From: Comamonadaceae bacterium
Lineage (GTDB): Bacteria; Pseudomonadota; Gammaproteobacteria; Burkholderiales; Burkholderiaceae_C
Direction of reading: 5' to 3'
NCBI GenBank assembly: GCA_947476285.1
Contig: CANJPU010000040.1
Location: 1 to 48,356 of the forward strand
Length of the DNA: 48,356 nt
The position numbers were made by a program, and so were the translations under genes. Of the stretch, positions 17,981 to 26,452 are shown piece by piece. The number at the start of each line of letters is the position of its first letter. The stretch's first letter is position 1. Below the pieces are notes generated by a model, which was not told the DNA's origin, searched no databases, and worked only from the letters and a program-made list of their open reading frames with translations.

Positions 17981-19910
17981 AGAGTCTGCCGGCAAGCGCG
18001 GCGTGCAGACATGGGACCTCGACACCGAAACGACGCTGATTCGCATTCTGGCGGGAAATGCGCGCGTCAATCCGCAACGGGCCGCCATGCGGGAAAAAAA
18101 GCGGGGCATTTGGCGGGAGACTTCCTGCGCGCAGATGCTGGAGTCCACGCTGGCCTGCGCGGCTGGCCTGGAGGCTCTGGGCTTCGGCGCGAACGAAGCC
18201 TTGCTGGTGCTGGGTGACAACCGGCCGCGCCTGTACATGGGAATGGTTGCCGCAGGTGTGCTGGATGGCTATGCCATGCCGGTCTTCCCTGATGCCACGC
18301 TCGATGAAATCAAGCACTTCAGGCAGGAAGTGCAGGTGCGCTTTGCGCTCGCAGAAGATCAGGAGCAGGTGGACAAGCTCATCGAGCTACGCGAGAGCGG
18401 AGCCATTGTCGAGCACATCATCTACGACGACCCGCGCGGTTTGACCCAGCATCCCGACTCCGGCCTGATCTCATGGGACGAGCTTCAGGCCTTGGGCCTG
18501 CAGCGTCTGGCAGCGGACCCGCAACTTCGCGAAAACTTGATTGGGCGCGCACAGCCGGGTTCGCCTGCGGTGTTCGTTCACTCGTCCGGCACGACAGGCA
18601 AGCCCAAAGGCGTGGTGCTGAGTCATCGCAATGTGCTGGGAGGTGCGCGCAGCGCGTTTCTCGGCGGAGCATGCGCCTTCCATGAGGACATACTGGCCTA
18701 CTTGCCGATGGCATGGCTGGGTGACTTTCTGGTCACCGTCAGCATTGGACTTGGCATGTGCTGCACCATCCATGTGCCCGAGCGGCAGGAGACGGTGCTG
18801 CATGATCTGCGCGAAGTCGCACCCACTTTCTATTTCGCATCTCCCCGCAGCTGGGACAACATGCTCAGCACCATACAGGTGAGGATGGAGGAGTCGACTC
18901 CGTTCAAGCGATGGATCTATCGCACCTTCATGGATAGCGCCATCATGGCGGAGCGGCGAAAGCTCGAAGGCAAGCCGCCGACCTGGAAGCAGCGTTTGTT
19001 CAAACCGATGGGTGAGCTGCTGGTGTGTGGGCCGATCAAGGATCAATTCGGCCTGACACGCATGCGCAACACCTTCACGGGTGGAGAGTCGATCGGAGAA
19101 GACACCTTTGTGTTCTACCGCGCCTTGGGCGTGAAGCTGAGGCAGCTTTACGCGCAGACCGAGGGCGGCTCATTCACCGCCTTGCAGGAAACCGACGAGG
19201 TTCGCCTGCACACCGTGGGCCGACCCTTGCCCGGTGTGGAGGTGCGCATTGGTGACGACGGCGAAATTCTCATTCGATCGCAGAGCGTGTTCAGTGGCTA
19301 CTACAAGCGCGAAGAGGCTTCGCGCGAGGCCTTGGCAGATGGTTGGCTGCACACCGGAGACGCTGGGTATCTTGAGAACGATGGTCATCTTGTGGTGCTG
19401 GGCCGACTGTCCGAAGTGGTGTACACAGCCAAGGGCGAACGCTACATTCCAAACTACATCGAGAACCGCTTGAAGTTCAGCCCCTACATCAAGGACGTGG
19501 CTGTACTGGGAAGTGGCCGCGACACATTGGCCGCCATCATCTGCATTGACAAGGAGCCCGTGGGGCACTGGGCCGAGTCCCGCGGAATTTCATACATGTC
19601 GCATGCCGACTTGTCGCAAAAGCCGCAAGTTCTGGAGCTGGTTCGAGCCGCCGTTCAGCGTGTGAACAGCAGCCTGCCCGAGGGCTTGAAACTGACCCGG
19701 TTCGTTTGTCTGCACAAGGAGTTCGACCCGGACGATGGGGAAATCACGCGCACCCGCAAGCTGCGCCGCAATGTTGTGGAAGAGCGCTATGCCCAGGTCA
19801 TTGATGCGATCTATGCCGGCGACACGGAGGTGACTGTGAAGGCGCAGATTACCTATGAGACAGGCGAAATCGGAATCACGGAACGCCGACTTTCGGTGCA
19901 GGGAATCTGA
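17967..19910 (+). CDS. Long-chain acyl-CoA synthetase-like AMP-forming ligase, embedded in an ABC operon
   Basis: The 647-residue FadD15-type protein activates a carboxylic acid to acyl-AMP and then acyl-CoA. The AMP-binding P-loop FVHSSGTTGKPKG is near residue 205. YAQTEGGSF and WLHTGDAGYLENDGHLVVLG follow near 395 and 455, and GEITRTRKLRRN near 600 carries the late lysine region. The ATG at 17967 overlaps the LivG-like gene. Its position between the ATPase gene and the permease genes suggests the imported acid is activated on arrival, a form of metabolic trapping. This is inference from gene order. Long-chain specificity is not established. Confidence 0.9.
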   Translation: MPSSRESAGKRGVQTWDLDTETTLIRILAGNARVNPQRAAMREKKRGIWRETSCAQMLESTLACAAGLEALGFGANEALLVLGDNRPRLYMGMVAAGVLDGYAMPVFPDATLDEIKHFRQEVQVRFALAEDQEQVDKLIELRESGAIVEHIIYDDPRGLTQHPDSGLISWDELQALGLQRLAADPQLRENLIGRAQPGSPAVFVHSSGTTGKPKGVVLSHRNVLGGARSAFLGGACAFHEDILAYLPMAWLGDFLVTVSIGLGMCCTIHVPERQETVLHDLREVAPTFYFASPRSWDNMLSTIQVRMEESTPFKRWIYRTFMDSAIMAERRKLEGKPPTWKQRLFKPMGELLVCGPIKDQFGLTRMRNTFTGGESIGEDTFVFYRALGVKLRQLYAQTEGGSFTALQETDEVRLHTVGRPLPGVEVRIGDDGEILIRSQSVFSGYYKREEASREALADGWLHTGDAGYLENDGHLVVLGRLSEVVYTAKGERYIPNYIENRLKFSPYIKDVAVLGSGRDTLAAIICIDKEPVGHWAESRGISYMSHADLSQKPQVLELVRAAVQRVNSSLPEGLKLTRFVCLHKEFDPDDGEITRTRKLRRNVVEERYAQVIDAIYAGDTEVTVKAQITYETGEIGITERRLSVQGI

Positions 19911-19912
19911 AC

Positions 19913-20800
19913 ATGGACTTCATGCTGTTCGCGGAGCTGGCGGTCAACGGTGCGCTCACCGGGATGATGTACTCACTGGTCGCCATGGGCATCGTGCTGA
20001 TCTACAAATCGTCTTCAGTGCCCAACCTGGCGCAAGGGGCCATGTCGATGCTGGGGGCGTATGTGGTTCTGGCCATCGCGAAGGGCTTGAACGTGTCGTT
20101 GTGGGTGGCCATACCGCTGGCCATGGTCACCATGTTTCTGGTGGGCATGGGAATCGAGCGGGTGGCATTGCGGCGCCTAGCGGGCCGACCCATCATCATG
20201 ATCCTGATGATGACGCTGGGCTTGGATATCTTTATACGTGCGACGACGATGGCTGTGGGCGGCGCACCCAATCGGCCCATGCCAATCGGGATCAGCGATG
20301 CCCCCTTGTTCCTGGGGCCCATCATCATGAACCGCGCGTATGTGGTGGGCGCTGCGGTGGCGCTGGTGCTGTTCGTGGGCTTCGTGATTTTCTTTCGCAG
20401 CCGCATGGGCATTGTGCTGCGCGCCATATCCGACGACTACACGGCCTCCTGGTCTGTGGGCATTTCAGTGGAAAGAGGCGTGGCACTCTCGTGGGCCTTG
20501 TCTTCCGTGGTGGCCACCGTCGCTGGCGTGCTGTGGGGCTACATACAGGGCGTGGACCAGTCGCTGGCGAACTTGCTGCTCAAGGGCATTACCGTTGCGG
20601 TGCTGGGTGGTCTGGACAGCATAGGCGGCGCGCTGCTCGCGGGGCTCTTGCTCGGACTCTTGGAGGGGGTGGCCGCCGGTTATCTGGATTCCCTGGTGGG
20701 CGGTGGAAGTCGAGACCTGGTGGTCGCGGCAACATTGATTCTGACGATTCTGATTCGGCCTCACGGACTGTTCGGCCGCCACGACATCGAAAGGATTTAG
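19913..20800 (+). CDS. Branched-chain-type ABC transporter permease (LivH-like)
   Basis: This 295-residue inner-membrane protein has the LivH pattern: an N-terminal LAVNGALTGMMYSLVAMGIVL helix (here 21 residues quoted in two parts, LAVNGALTGM and MYSLVAMGIVL), PNLAQGAMSMLGAYV, and the coupling region FRSRMGIVLRAISDDYTASWSVGI near residue 165 that contacts the ATPases. C-terminal helices include GGLDSIGGALLAGLLLGLLE. About eight membrane segments are visible by hydrophobicity. It starts two bases after the ligase stop and pairs with the LivM-like permease that follows. A long frame in another phase overlaps it but is a by-product of GC-rich sequence. Confidence 0.92.
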   Translation: MDFMLFAELAVNGALTGMMYSLVAMGIVLIYKSSSVPNLAQGAMSMLGAYVVLAIAKGLNVSLWVAIPLAMVTMFLVGMGIERVALRRLAGRPIIMILMMTLGLDIFIRATTMAVGGAPNRPMPIGISDAPLFLGPIIMNRAYVVGAAVALVLFVGFVIFFRSRMGIVLRAISDDYTASWSVGISVERGVALSWALSSVVATVAGVLWGYIQGVDQSLANLLLKGITVAVLGGLDSIGGALLAGLLLGLLEGVAAGYLDSLVGGGSRDLVVAATLILTILIRPHGLFGRHDIERI

Positions 20801-20805
20801 AGCTC

Positions 20806-21879
20806 ATGTTCTACAGACAAGCCGGGATCCTGCACACTGACTATGCGTCCGCGAGGTCGCTGTTCCCTTTGGCTGCCGACCGATGGATGATCGGCATCGT
20901 CCTTCTTGTGGCCCTCACGGCGCCGTTCACGATGAGCTCAGTGGTCTTGAGCGCCAAATTGATGCCCTGGCTCATCTGGACTGCGGCAGTGCTGGGTTTG
21001 AATCTGATCCTTGGCTGGGCAGGCCAATTTCACTTCGGCTACGCGGCCATCATGGGCATCGGCGCCTACACGGCAGTGCACGCAACACGTCAGGGTGTTC
21101 CCTGGGAAATCGCCGCAGTGTTGGGCGGCCTCATGGCGGCCGCGATCGGATGCGTGTTCGCGTTTGCCGCATTGCGGGTCAAGGGACTCTATCTGGCGCT
21201 CAGCACCCTGGCGTTGCAATTCGTCATGGATTGGGTCATCTCCCATGTGCCGGCGATCAGTGGCGGCATACAGGCCGCATTGCAAGCGCCTGCGATTCGC
21301 CTGCTGGGCCAGACGGTCACGTCGGAGGCTGGCCGTTATTACCTGGCTCTGGGGTGGTGCGTGTTGGTGACCATCTTCATGTTGAACCTGCGGCGCACGG
21401 CGCTTGGGCGCGCATTGATCGCGGTGCGGGAAAAAGACTTTGCCGCAGCGGTCATCGGCGTGCACTCTCTCTATTACAAATTGGTCGCGTTCGCGGCATC
21501 GTCCTTCATTGGGGGAGTGAGCGGCGCGATTCTCGTCTTTTCTTTTTACCGGGCTGCCACGCCAGAGCAGTTCGCAGTGAACGTGTCGATTGAACTGCTT
21601 GCCATGGTCATCGTGGGCGGCTTGGGCAGCATCATCGGCAGTTATTTCGGGGCGGCATTCATCTTGTTGATGCCGGGATTGATGAACAGCCTGATCACAT
21701 GGTTGTCCCAACTCATGGGAGCGTCAATCGGCATCGAGGTGCTTTCGCATATTCCGCATGCGGTATATGGCGGCTTGATCATCGTATTTTTGCTGGTCGA
21801 ACCCATGGGGCTTGGAAAGCTATACAACAACTTGCGCACCTACATGCTGCTCTGGCCCTTTGGCTACGCGCGCAAGTGA
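20806..21879 (+). CDS. Branched-chain-type ABC transporter permease (LivM-like)
   Basis: The 357-residue second permease starts at ATG 20806 (MFYRQAGILHTDYAS), five bases after the LivH-like stop. LivM hallmarks are LNLILGWAGQFHFGYAAIMGIGAYTA near residue 65 (given here as LNLILGWAGQ and HFGYAAIMGIGAY), LRVKGLYLALSTLALQF near 125, the ATPase-coupling loop RRTALGRALIAVREKDFAAAVIG near 195, and VVGGLGSIIGSYFGAAFI near 270. Hydrophobicity suggests nine or ten helices. The reading frame is open for some 950 bases upstream, but that extension lies antiphase over the LivH-like gene and is not coding. Confidence 0.92.
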   Translation: MFYRQAGILHTDYASARSLFPLAADRWMIGIVLLVALTAPFTMSSVVLSAKLMPWLIWTAAVLGLNLILGWAGQFHFGYAAIMGIGAYTAVHATRQGVPWEIAAVLGGLMAAAIGCVFAFAALRVKGLYLALSTLALQFVMDWVISHVPAISGGIQAALQAPAIRLLGQTVTSEAGRYYLALGWCVLVTIFMLNLRRTALGRALIAVREKDFAAAVIGVHSLYYKLVAFAASSFIGGVSGAILVFSFYRAATPEQFAVNVSIELLAMVIVGGLGSIIGSYFGAAFILLMPGLMNSLITWLSQLMGASIGIEVLSHIPHAVYGGLIIVFLLVEPMGLGKLYNNLRTYMLLWPFGYARK

Positions 21880-21888
21880 GCCGATGCC

Positions 21889-22740
21889 ATGAATACCCAC
21901 ATCCCCATCACGTCCATGCCTTCTGATATGCCTCAGGCAGAACAGACTGAGCCGGTGTTGACTCTCAACAATGTGGAAGTGATCTACGACCATGTGGCGC
22001 TGGCCATCAAGGGGGTTTCGCTGGAGGTGCCGCGCGCCGGCATGGTGGCCCTTCTGGGCGCGAATGGCGCCGGCAAGAGCACGACGCTCAAAGCCATCAG
22101 CGGTTTGCTCAAGCCCGAGCGAGGCCTTGTCACGCGCGGCGTGGTCCAGTTCGAGGGGCGCAGCATTGACTCTGTGCCGCCGCAGGACCGCGTCAAGATG
22201 GGAATCGTGCAAGTGCTGGAGGGCCGGCGGGTGTTCGAGCACCTGACGCCGGACGAAAACCTCATCGCCGCATCCGCAGTGCGCGGCAGCCGCAAGGACA
22301 TGGCGCGCAACATGGACAGGGTCTATGGCTACTTCCCGCGCTTGTTTGAGAGGCGCACTGCCCAGGCGGGCTATTTGTCAGGCGGCGAGCAGCAAATGCT
22401 TGCGATTGGTCGAGCCCTGATGACGCAACCCCGATTGTTGATGCTGGACGAGCCCAGCCTGGGGTTGGCGCCATTCCTGGTGGCAGAGATCTTCCAGATC
22501 GTCCAGCGCATCAACAAGGAAGAAGGCCTCTCGGTGTTGCTGGTCGAACAAAACGCAGTGGCTGCGCTTGAAGTTGTGTCGCACGGCTACCTCATGGAAA
22601 ACGGCCGCATCGTGATGCATGACAGCGCCCAGGCCATGAAGAAAAATCCAGACATCCAGGAGTTCTACCTGGGTGGCGCGAAGGGCCGTAATTTCCGTGA
22701 CGTCAAACATTACAGCCGGCGCAAACGCTGGCTCACTTGA
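21889..22740 (+). CDS. Branched-chain-type ABC transporter ATP-binding protein (LivF-like)
   Basis: This second ATPase of the importer is 283 residues long. Walker A GANGAGKST is near residue 62, signature YLSGGEQQMLAIGRAL near 165 and Walker B LLMLDEPSLGLAP near 185, all of LivF type. It is longer than typical LivF (about 235 residues), with about 20 extra residues at the N-terminus and a basic C-terminal tail ending HYSRRKRWLT. The start ATG 21889 lies nine bases after the permease stop. A later start is possible for the N-terminal extension. Confidence 0.9.
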   Translation: MNTHIPITSMPSDMPQAEQTEPVLTLNNVEVIYDHVALAIKGVSLEVPRAGMVALLGANGAGKSTTLKAISGLLKPERGLVTRGVVQFEGRSIDSVPPQDRVKMGIVQVLEGRRVFEHLTPDENLIAASAVRGSRKDMARNMDRVYGYFPRLFERRTAQAGYLSGGEQQMLAIGRALMTQPRLLMLDEPSLGLAPFLVAEIFQIVQRINKEEGLSVLLVEQNAVAALEVVSHGYLMENGRIVMHDSAQAMKKNPDIQEFYLGGAKGRNFRDVKHYSRRKRWLT

Positions 22741-22778
22741 ACCCTGTCGAGCAACATCAACCTGAAGGAGACAAAGCA

Positions 22779-24044
22779 GTGAAATTCAGAATACTTTCTG
22801 CAGTAGCCGCGCTGACCATGGCGTTGACTGGGCTGCAACATGCGCCCGCGCACGCGCAAGCCGCCAGTGCGCAGCCGGTCAAGTTTTCTTTGTGTTATGA
22901 CTTGACCAAGATGCTGACATTTGTCACGGTGCCCATCGCCCAGGCAGTGCGCGACTATGCGCAAATCATCAACCAGAGGGGCGGCATTGAAGGCCACCCC
23001 ATCGAGATCTCTCTGCAGGACCATGGCGGGGAAATCCAGCGCGGCATCGAGTGCTATCAGAAGATGAAGACCGACAACCCGGTCACCTATGATTTCTTCT
23101 ACACCGCAACGTCTCGCGCGGTGCTTCCCCGTGCGATGGAAGACGGAAACATCCTGCTGTCACCGTTCATCGGACGCGCTGACGCGGTGGACGGCGATGT
23201 ATTCAAGTGGATCTTCAACATCGGTCCGACCTACTGGGGCCAGACCGCCAACATCCTTCACTACATCAAGACCCGATCGGGCAACAACTTCAAGGGCGTC
23301 AAGGTGGCCTACGTCTACCCGGACTTCCCGTCGGGCCAGGAGCCAATCCCCGTACTCAAGACCCTGGCAGCACGCGAGGGCTTTGATCTGCAGTTGTTCC
23401 CTTACCCGCTGCCTGGCAATGATCAGTCGGCCGCCTGGACTCAGATTCGCCGATTCAATCCAGCCTTCGTCATTGATTTCGGCTTTGCGGCAATGCACAC
23501 CGTCGCGGCACGCGAGATGAAGCGCAATGGAATTCCGATGGAAAAATCCATTTCCTTCAACTTCCTCAACGAAGTGGACATCGCAAACATCGGCAACGAA
23601 GAGGCCAAAGGCATCAAGCGCAGCTCCAACGTGGTGGGCGGGCAAGACCACCCCCTGATGCAGCAGATTCTGAAAGAGCTTTATGACAAGGGCAAGGGCA
23701 GCGGCGATCGCAAGCACCTGAGCAACATCTACTACAACATGGGACTCGCAATGTACGCCCCAGTGTTTGAAGGTGCACGTCTGGCGATCCGGCAATCTGG
23801 ATGGCCCTTGACCTCCGACAAAATGCGCCGCGGCCTGGAGAGCATCACCAACTATGACGCCAATGGCCTGATTGCGCCCGTGACCGTGACCGCCAAGGAC
23901 CATGGCGGCGGCGGCAAGACCCGCATCGACATGTGGGACGGGGCCAAGTGGGTGCCTCAGACCGACTGGATTTCCGCTTACGACGACGTGGTGTGGGAAC
24001 TGGTCAAGCAGGGTTCGGCAGAGTTCGCCCGGACCAAGAAGTGA
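22779..24044 (+). CDS. ABC transporter substrate-binding protein, periplasmic (tandem copy 1)
   Basis: The 421-residue product begins MKFRILSAVAALTMALTG and has a Sec signal peptide ending near HAQA. The mature protein has the type I periplasmic-binding fold of branched-chain-type (Peripla_BP_6) proteins: GGIEGHPIEISLQDHGGE near residue 85, GPTYWGQTANI near 155 and REGFDLQLFPYPLPGNDQS near 215. The start is GTG 22779, eight bases after AAGGAG. An upstream in-frame ATG at 22737 would spoil the signal peptide. It is about 70% identical by eye to the next gene, a tandem duplication serving the same transporter. Confidence 0.92.
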   Translation: MKFRILSAVAALTMALTGLQHAPAHAQAASAQPVKFSLCYDLTKMLTFVTVPIAQAVRDYAQIINQRGGIEGHPIEISLQDHGGEIQRGIECYQKMKTDNPVTYDFFYTATSRAVLPRAMEDGNILLSPFIGRADAVDGDVFKWIFNIGPTYWGQTANILHYIKTRSGNNFKGVKVAYVYPDFPSGQEPIPVLKTLAAREGFDLQLFPYPLPGNDQSAAWTQIRRFNPAFVIDFGFAAMHTVAAREMKRNGIPMEKSISFNFLNEVDIANIGNEEAKGIKRSSNVVGGQDHPLMQQILKELYDKGKGSGDRKHLSNIYYNMGLAMYAPVFEGARLAIRQSGWPLTSDKMRRGLESITNYDANGLIAPVTVTAKDHGGGGKTRIDMWDGAKWVPQTDWISAYDDVVWELVKQGSAEFARTKK

Positions 24045-24065
24045 CAACCAGCGGAGTTCTTCAAA

Positions 24066-25328
24066 ATGAAATCAAGATTGCTCTCCATCGCGGCCGGACT
24101 CGGTCTGGCCGCCGCCGCTTGCTTGCCGATGCAGGCCCTTGCGCAGGCGCAAAGCCAACCCGTCAAGTTCGCGCTGTGCTTCGACCTCACAAAAGTGTCC
24201 TTCTTTCTCGCGGTGCCCGAGGCGCAGGCAGCGCGCGACTATGCGCAGCTTCTCAATCAGAAGGGCGGCATTGAAGGCCATCCGATTGAGGTGATGGTGC
24301 AGGATCATGGCAACGAAGTGCAGCGCGGCATTGAGTGCTACGAAAAGATGAAGCGCGATGGCGCGGTCACCTTTGACTTCTTGTCGTCACCCATCACCAA
24401 GGCGCTGATCCCGCGCCTGATGAAGGAAAACAATGTGCTGCTCTCCTCCTTCGGTGGCAGAAGCGATGCCATCGACGGGGATGTGTTCAAGTGGATCTTT
24501 CCAATTGGGCCGACCTACTGGGGCCAGGCCGCTACCAAGGTTCAGTACATCAAGAACAAGTCGGGCAACAATCTTCGGGGCAAGAAGATCGCGTTCATGT
24601 ACGTGGATTTCCCGTTCGGGCAGGAACCTATCCCGATGCTCAAGACCCTGGCCGCACGTGAAGGGTTCGACTTGCAGTTGTTCCCCCATCCGCTGCCGGG
24701 CAATGATCAAGCATCAGCCTGGACGCAGATTCGTCGCTTCAATCCAGATTGGGTCATCGCCTGGAACTTCGCAGCCATGCATCCGGTTGCGGCGCGCGAG
24801 ATGAAGCGAAACGGCATCCCGATGGACAAGTACATCACCTTGAGCTTGATCAGCGAGTCGGACATTGCCGCCATGGGCGCCGACAACGCCAAAGGCCTCA
24901 AGCGCACCATCAATGTCGTTGGCACGCATGACCATCCGCTCAAGCAGGAAATCGTCAAGGAACTCTACGACAAGGGCAAGGGCAACGGGCCGCGCGAGAC
25001 TGTGTTTACAACGTATTACAACGTGGGGCTTGCGGTGTACGCGCCAATATTCGAAGCAGCCAGGTTGGCGATAAGGCAGTTCGGTTGGCCGATTACGCCG
25101 GACAAGATGCGCCGCGGGCTTGAGAGTCTGCGCAACTATGACGCCAACGGCCTGATGGGGCCGGTCACTGTGACCGCAAAAGACCATGGCGGCGGCGGAA
25201 AGACGCGAATCGAAATGTGGGATGGAGCCAAGTGGCAGCCCGAGAGCGACTGGATTTCCGCTTATGACGACGTCGTCTGGGATCTGGCGAAGCAGGGCTC
25301 TGCGGAGTTCGCAAAAACCAATCCATAG
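24066..25328 (+). CDS. ABC transporter substrate-binding protein, periplasmic (tandem copy 2)
   Basis: The 420-residue protein has signal peptide MKSRLLSIAAGLGLAAAACL continuing to an ALAQA cleavage region. The mature part runs parallel to the previous protein: QPVKFALCFDLTKV, GGIEGHPIEVMVQDHGNE, PTYWGQAATKVQYIK, PYPLP replaced by PHPLP, and the shared ending WISAYDDVVWDLAKQGSAEF. Divergence is greatest in the first lobe, near TKALIPRLMKENNVLL, where ligand contacts are expected. The two copies may therefore recognise different but related compounds. It is the last gene of the transporter block. A Cys in the signal region (AACLP) is not a convincing lipobox. Confidence 0.92.
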   Translation: MKSRLLSIAAGLGLAAAACLPMQALAQAQSQPVKFALCFDLTKVSFFLAVPEAQAARDYAQLLNQKGGIEGHPIEVMVQDHGNEVQRGIECYEKMKRDGAVTFDFLSSPITKALIPRLMKENNVLLSSFGGRSDAIDGDVFKWIFPIGPTYWGQAATKVQYIKNKSGNNLRGKKIAFMYVDFPFGQEPIPMLKTLAAREGFDLQLFPHPLPGNDQASAWTQIRRFNPDWVIAWNFAAMHPVAAREMKRNGIPMDKYITLSLISESDIAAMGADNAKGLKRTINVVGTHDHPLKQEIVKELYDKGKGNGPRETVFTTYYNVGLAVYAPIFEAARLAIRQFGWPITPDKMRRGLESLRNYDANGLMGPVTVTAKDHGGGGKTRIEMWDGAKWQPESDWISAYDDVVWDLAKQGSAEFAKTNP

Positions 25329-25342
25329 TGAAGCGATAAGCG

Positions 25343-25366
25343 GCCGGCACTGCATGCGGTGCCGGC
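25343..25366 (+). terminator. Hairpin after the ABC-transporter operon
   Basis: GCCGGCAC and GTGCCGGC form a perfect 8-bp GC-rich stem around TGCATGCG, 15 bases past the stop of the second binding-protein gene. No T-run follows. It may terminate or attenuate transcription before the MoxR gene, or protect the transporter mRNA. Confidence 0.5.
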
Positions 25367-25483
25367 TGTCCCGCCGGGCTGCGGATGGCATTGGGGTGTT
25401 GTTCGCAAGTCCGGGAACGCGCGCCGCTCAGCTCTGCAGTCACAATAGTTCTGCCGCAGGCCGGTGTGCCGCCACAATCACGC

Positions 25484-26452
25484 ATGAAGTCCATTCACCA
25501 AGCTCAATTCGAGTCCGTTGCCGCAGTGCAGCAAGGGCTCGCCGATGTCGATTACATTGCCAGCCGAGAGATCGCCACAAGCGTCTACCTTGGCTTCAAT
25601 CTTGAGAAGCCTATTCTGGTGGAGGGCCCGGCGGGTGTCGGCAAGACAGAGCTGGCCAAGAGCGTGGCGCAGATTCTGGATGTGCCCCTGATTCGACTGC
25701 AGTGCTACGAGGGACTGGATGAGGCCAAGGCCTTGTACGAATGGAAATACGCCAAGCAGTTGTTGTATACGCAATTGCTCAAGGACAAGCTGGGCGAGAT
25801 GATGGCAGGTGCAAAGGGCTTGGCAGCCTCAATGGACCGGCTGCACGCGCACGATGACCTTTTCTTTTCCGAAAACTTTCTCGAACCGCGTCCGCTATAC
25901 CAAGCCTTGCACCAGGAGCGCGGCTGCGTGCTCTTGATCGACGAGGTCGATAAGTCTGACCCGGAATTCGAGGCTTTCTTGCTAGAGGTGTTGTCGGATT
26001 TTCAGGTGTCCGTGCCGGAGCTCGGCACCATCAAGGCCAAAGTCAAGCCGGTTGTATTCTTGACCAGCAACAATACCCGCGAGATGAGCGATGCGCTCAA
26101 GCGTCGCTGCCTGCACCTGTACATCCCATTTCCCGCACCAGCGCTTGAACGCCTGATTTTGCAGCGGCGCGTACCGGGATTGTCAGCCAGCCTCAATCGT
26201 GAGCTGGTCAACTTTATTCAGGCTGTGCGAGAGCTGGACCTCAAGAAGCAGCCTTCCGTCAGCGAAACCATTGACTGGGCCAAGACCCTGCTGCTGCTCA
26301 ACGCAGAACATCTGTCGCTGGACACGGTCAAGGAAACCCTCAATGTGTTTCTGAAATTCGAGACCGATATCGCCATCGCCCAGGATCATATTGCGGCCTT
26401 GGTGGCTGGGGCAATCAAGCCGGACGATTCGTTCCATGCACGCGCTGGTTGA
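25484..26452 (+). CDS. MoxR-family AAA+ ATPase
   Basis: The 322-residue protein shows Walker A GPAGVGKTELAKS near residue 48, Walker B VLLIDEVDKSDPEFEAFLLE near 150, and sensor 1 FLTSNNTREMSDALKRRC near 195. MoxR ATPases act as chaperones or maturation factors, usually with a VWA-domain partner, to insert metal cofactors or activate enzyme complexes. The following gene is such a partner and overlaps this one by 17 bases. The ATG at 25484 (MKSIHQAQFESVAAVQQG) is chosen over a longer frame beginning at 25385 that carries no conserved residues. I see no catabolic operator directly upstream. Expression may come by read-through from the transporter operon or from an unseen promoter. Confidence 0.9.
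   Translation: MKSIHQAQFESVAAVQQGLADVDYIASREIATSVYLGFNLEKPILVEGPAGVGKTELAKSVAQILDVPLIRLQCYEGLDEAKALYEWKYAKQLLYTQLLKDKLGEMMAGAKGLAASMDRLHAHDDLFFSENFLEPRPLYQALHQERGCVLLIDEVDKSDPEFEAFLLEVLSDFQVSVPELGTIKAKVKPVVFLTSNNTREMSDALKRRCLHLYIPFPAPALERLILQRRVPGLSASLNRELVNFIQAVRELDLKKQPSVSETIDWAKTLLLLNAEHLSLDTVKETLNVFLKFETDIAIAQDHIAALVAGAIKPDDSFHARAG

Noticed and set aside
17039..18238. A 399-codon open frame on the minus strand
   Set aside because: It is antisense to the LivG-like ATPase and acyl-CoA synthetase, both of which show complete motifs.
19855..20805. A long open extension upstream of the LivM-like gene
   Set aside because: It is out of phase with the well-supported LivH-like permease and reads as Gly/His/Arg-rich nonsense. 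The LivM-like protein starts at 20806.
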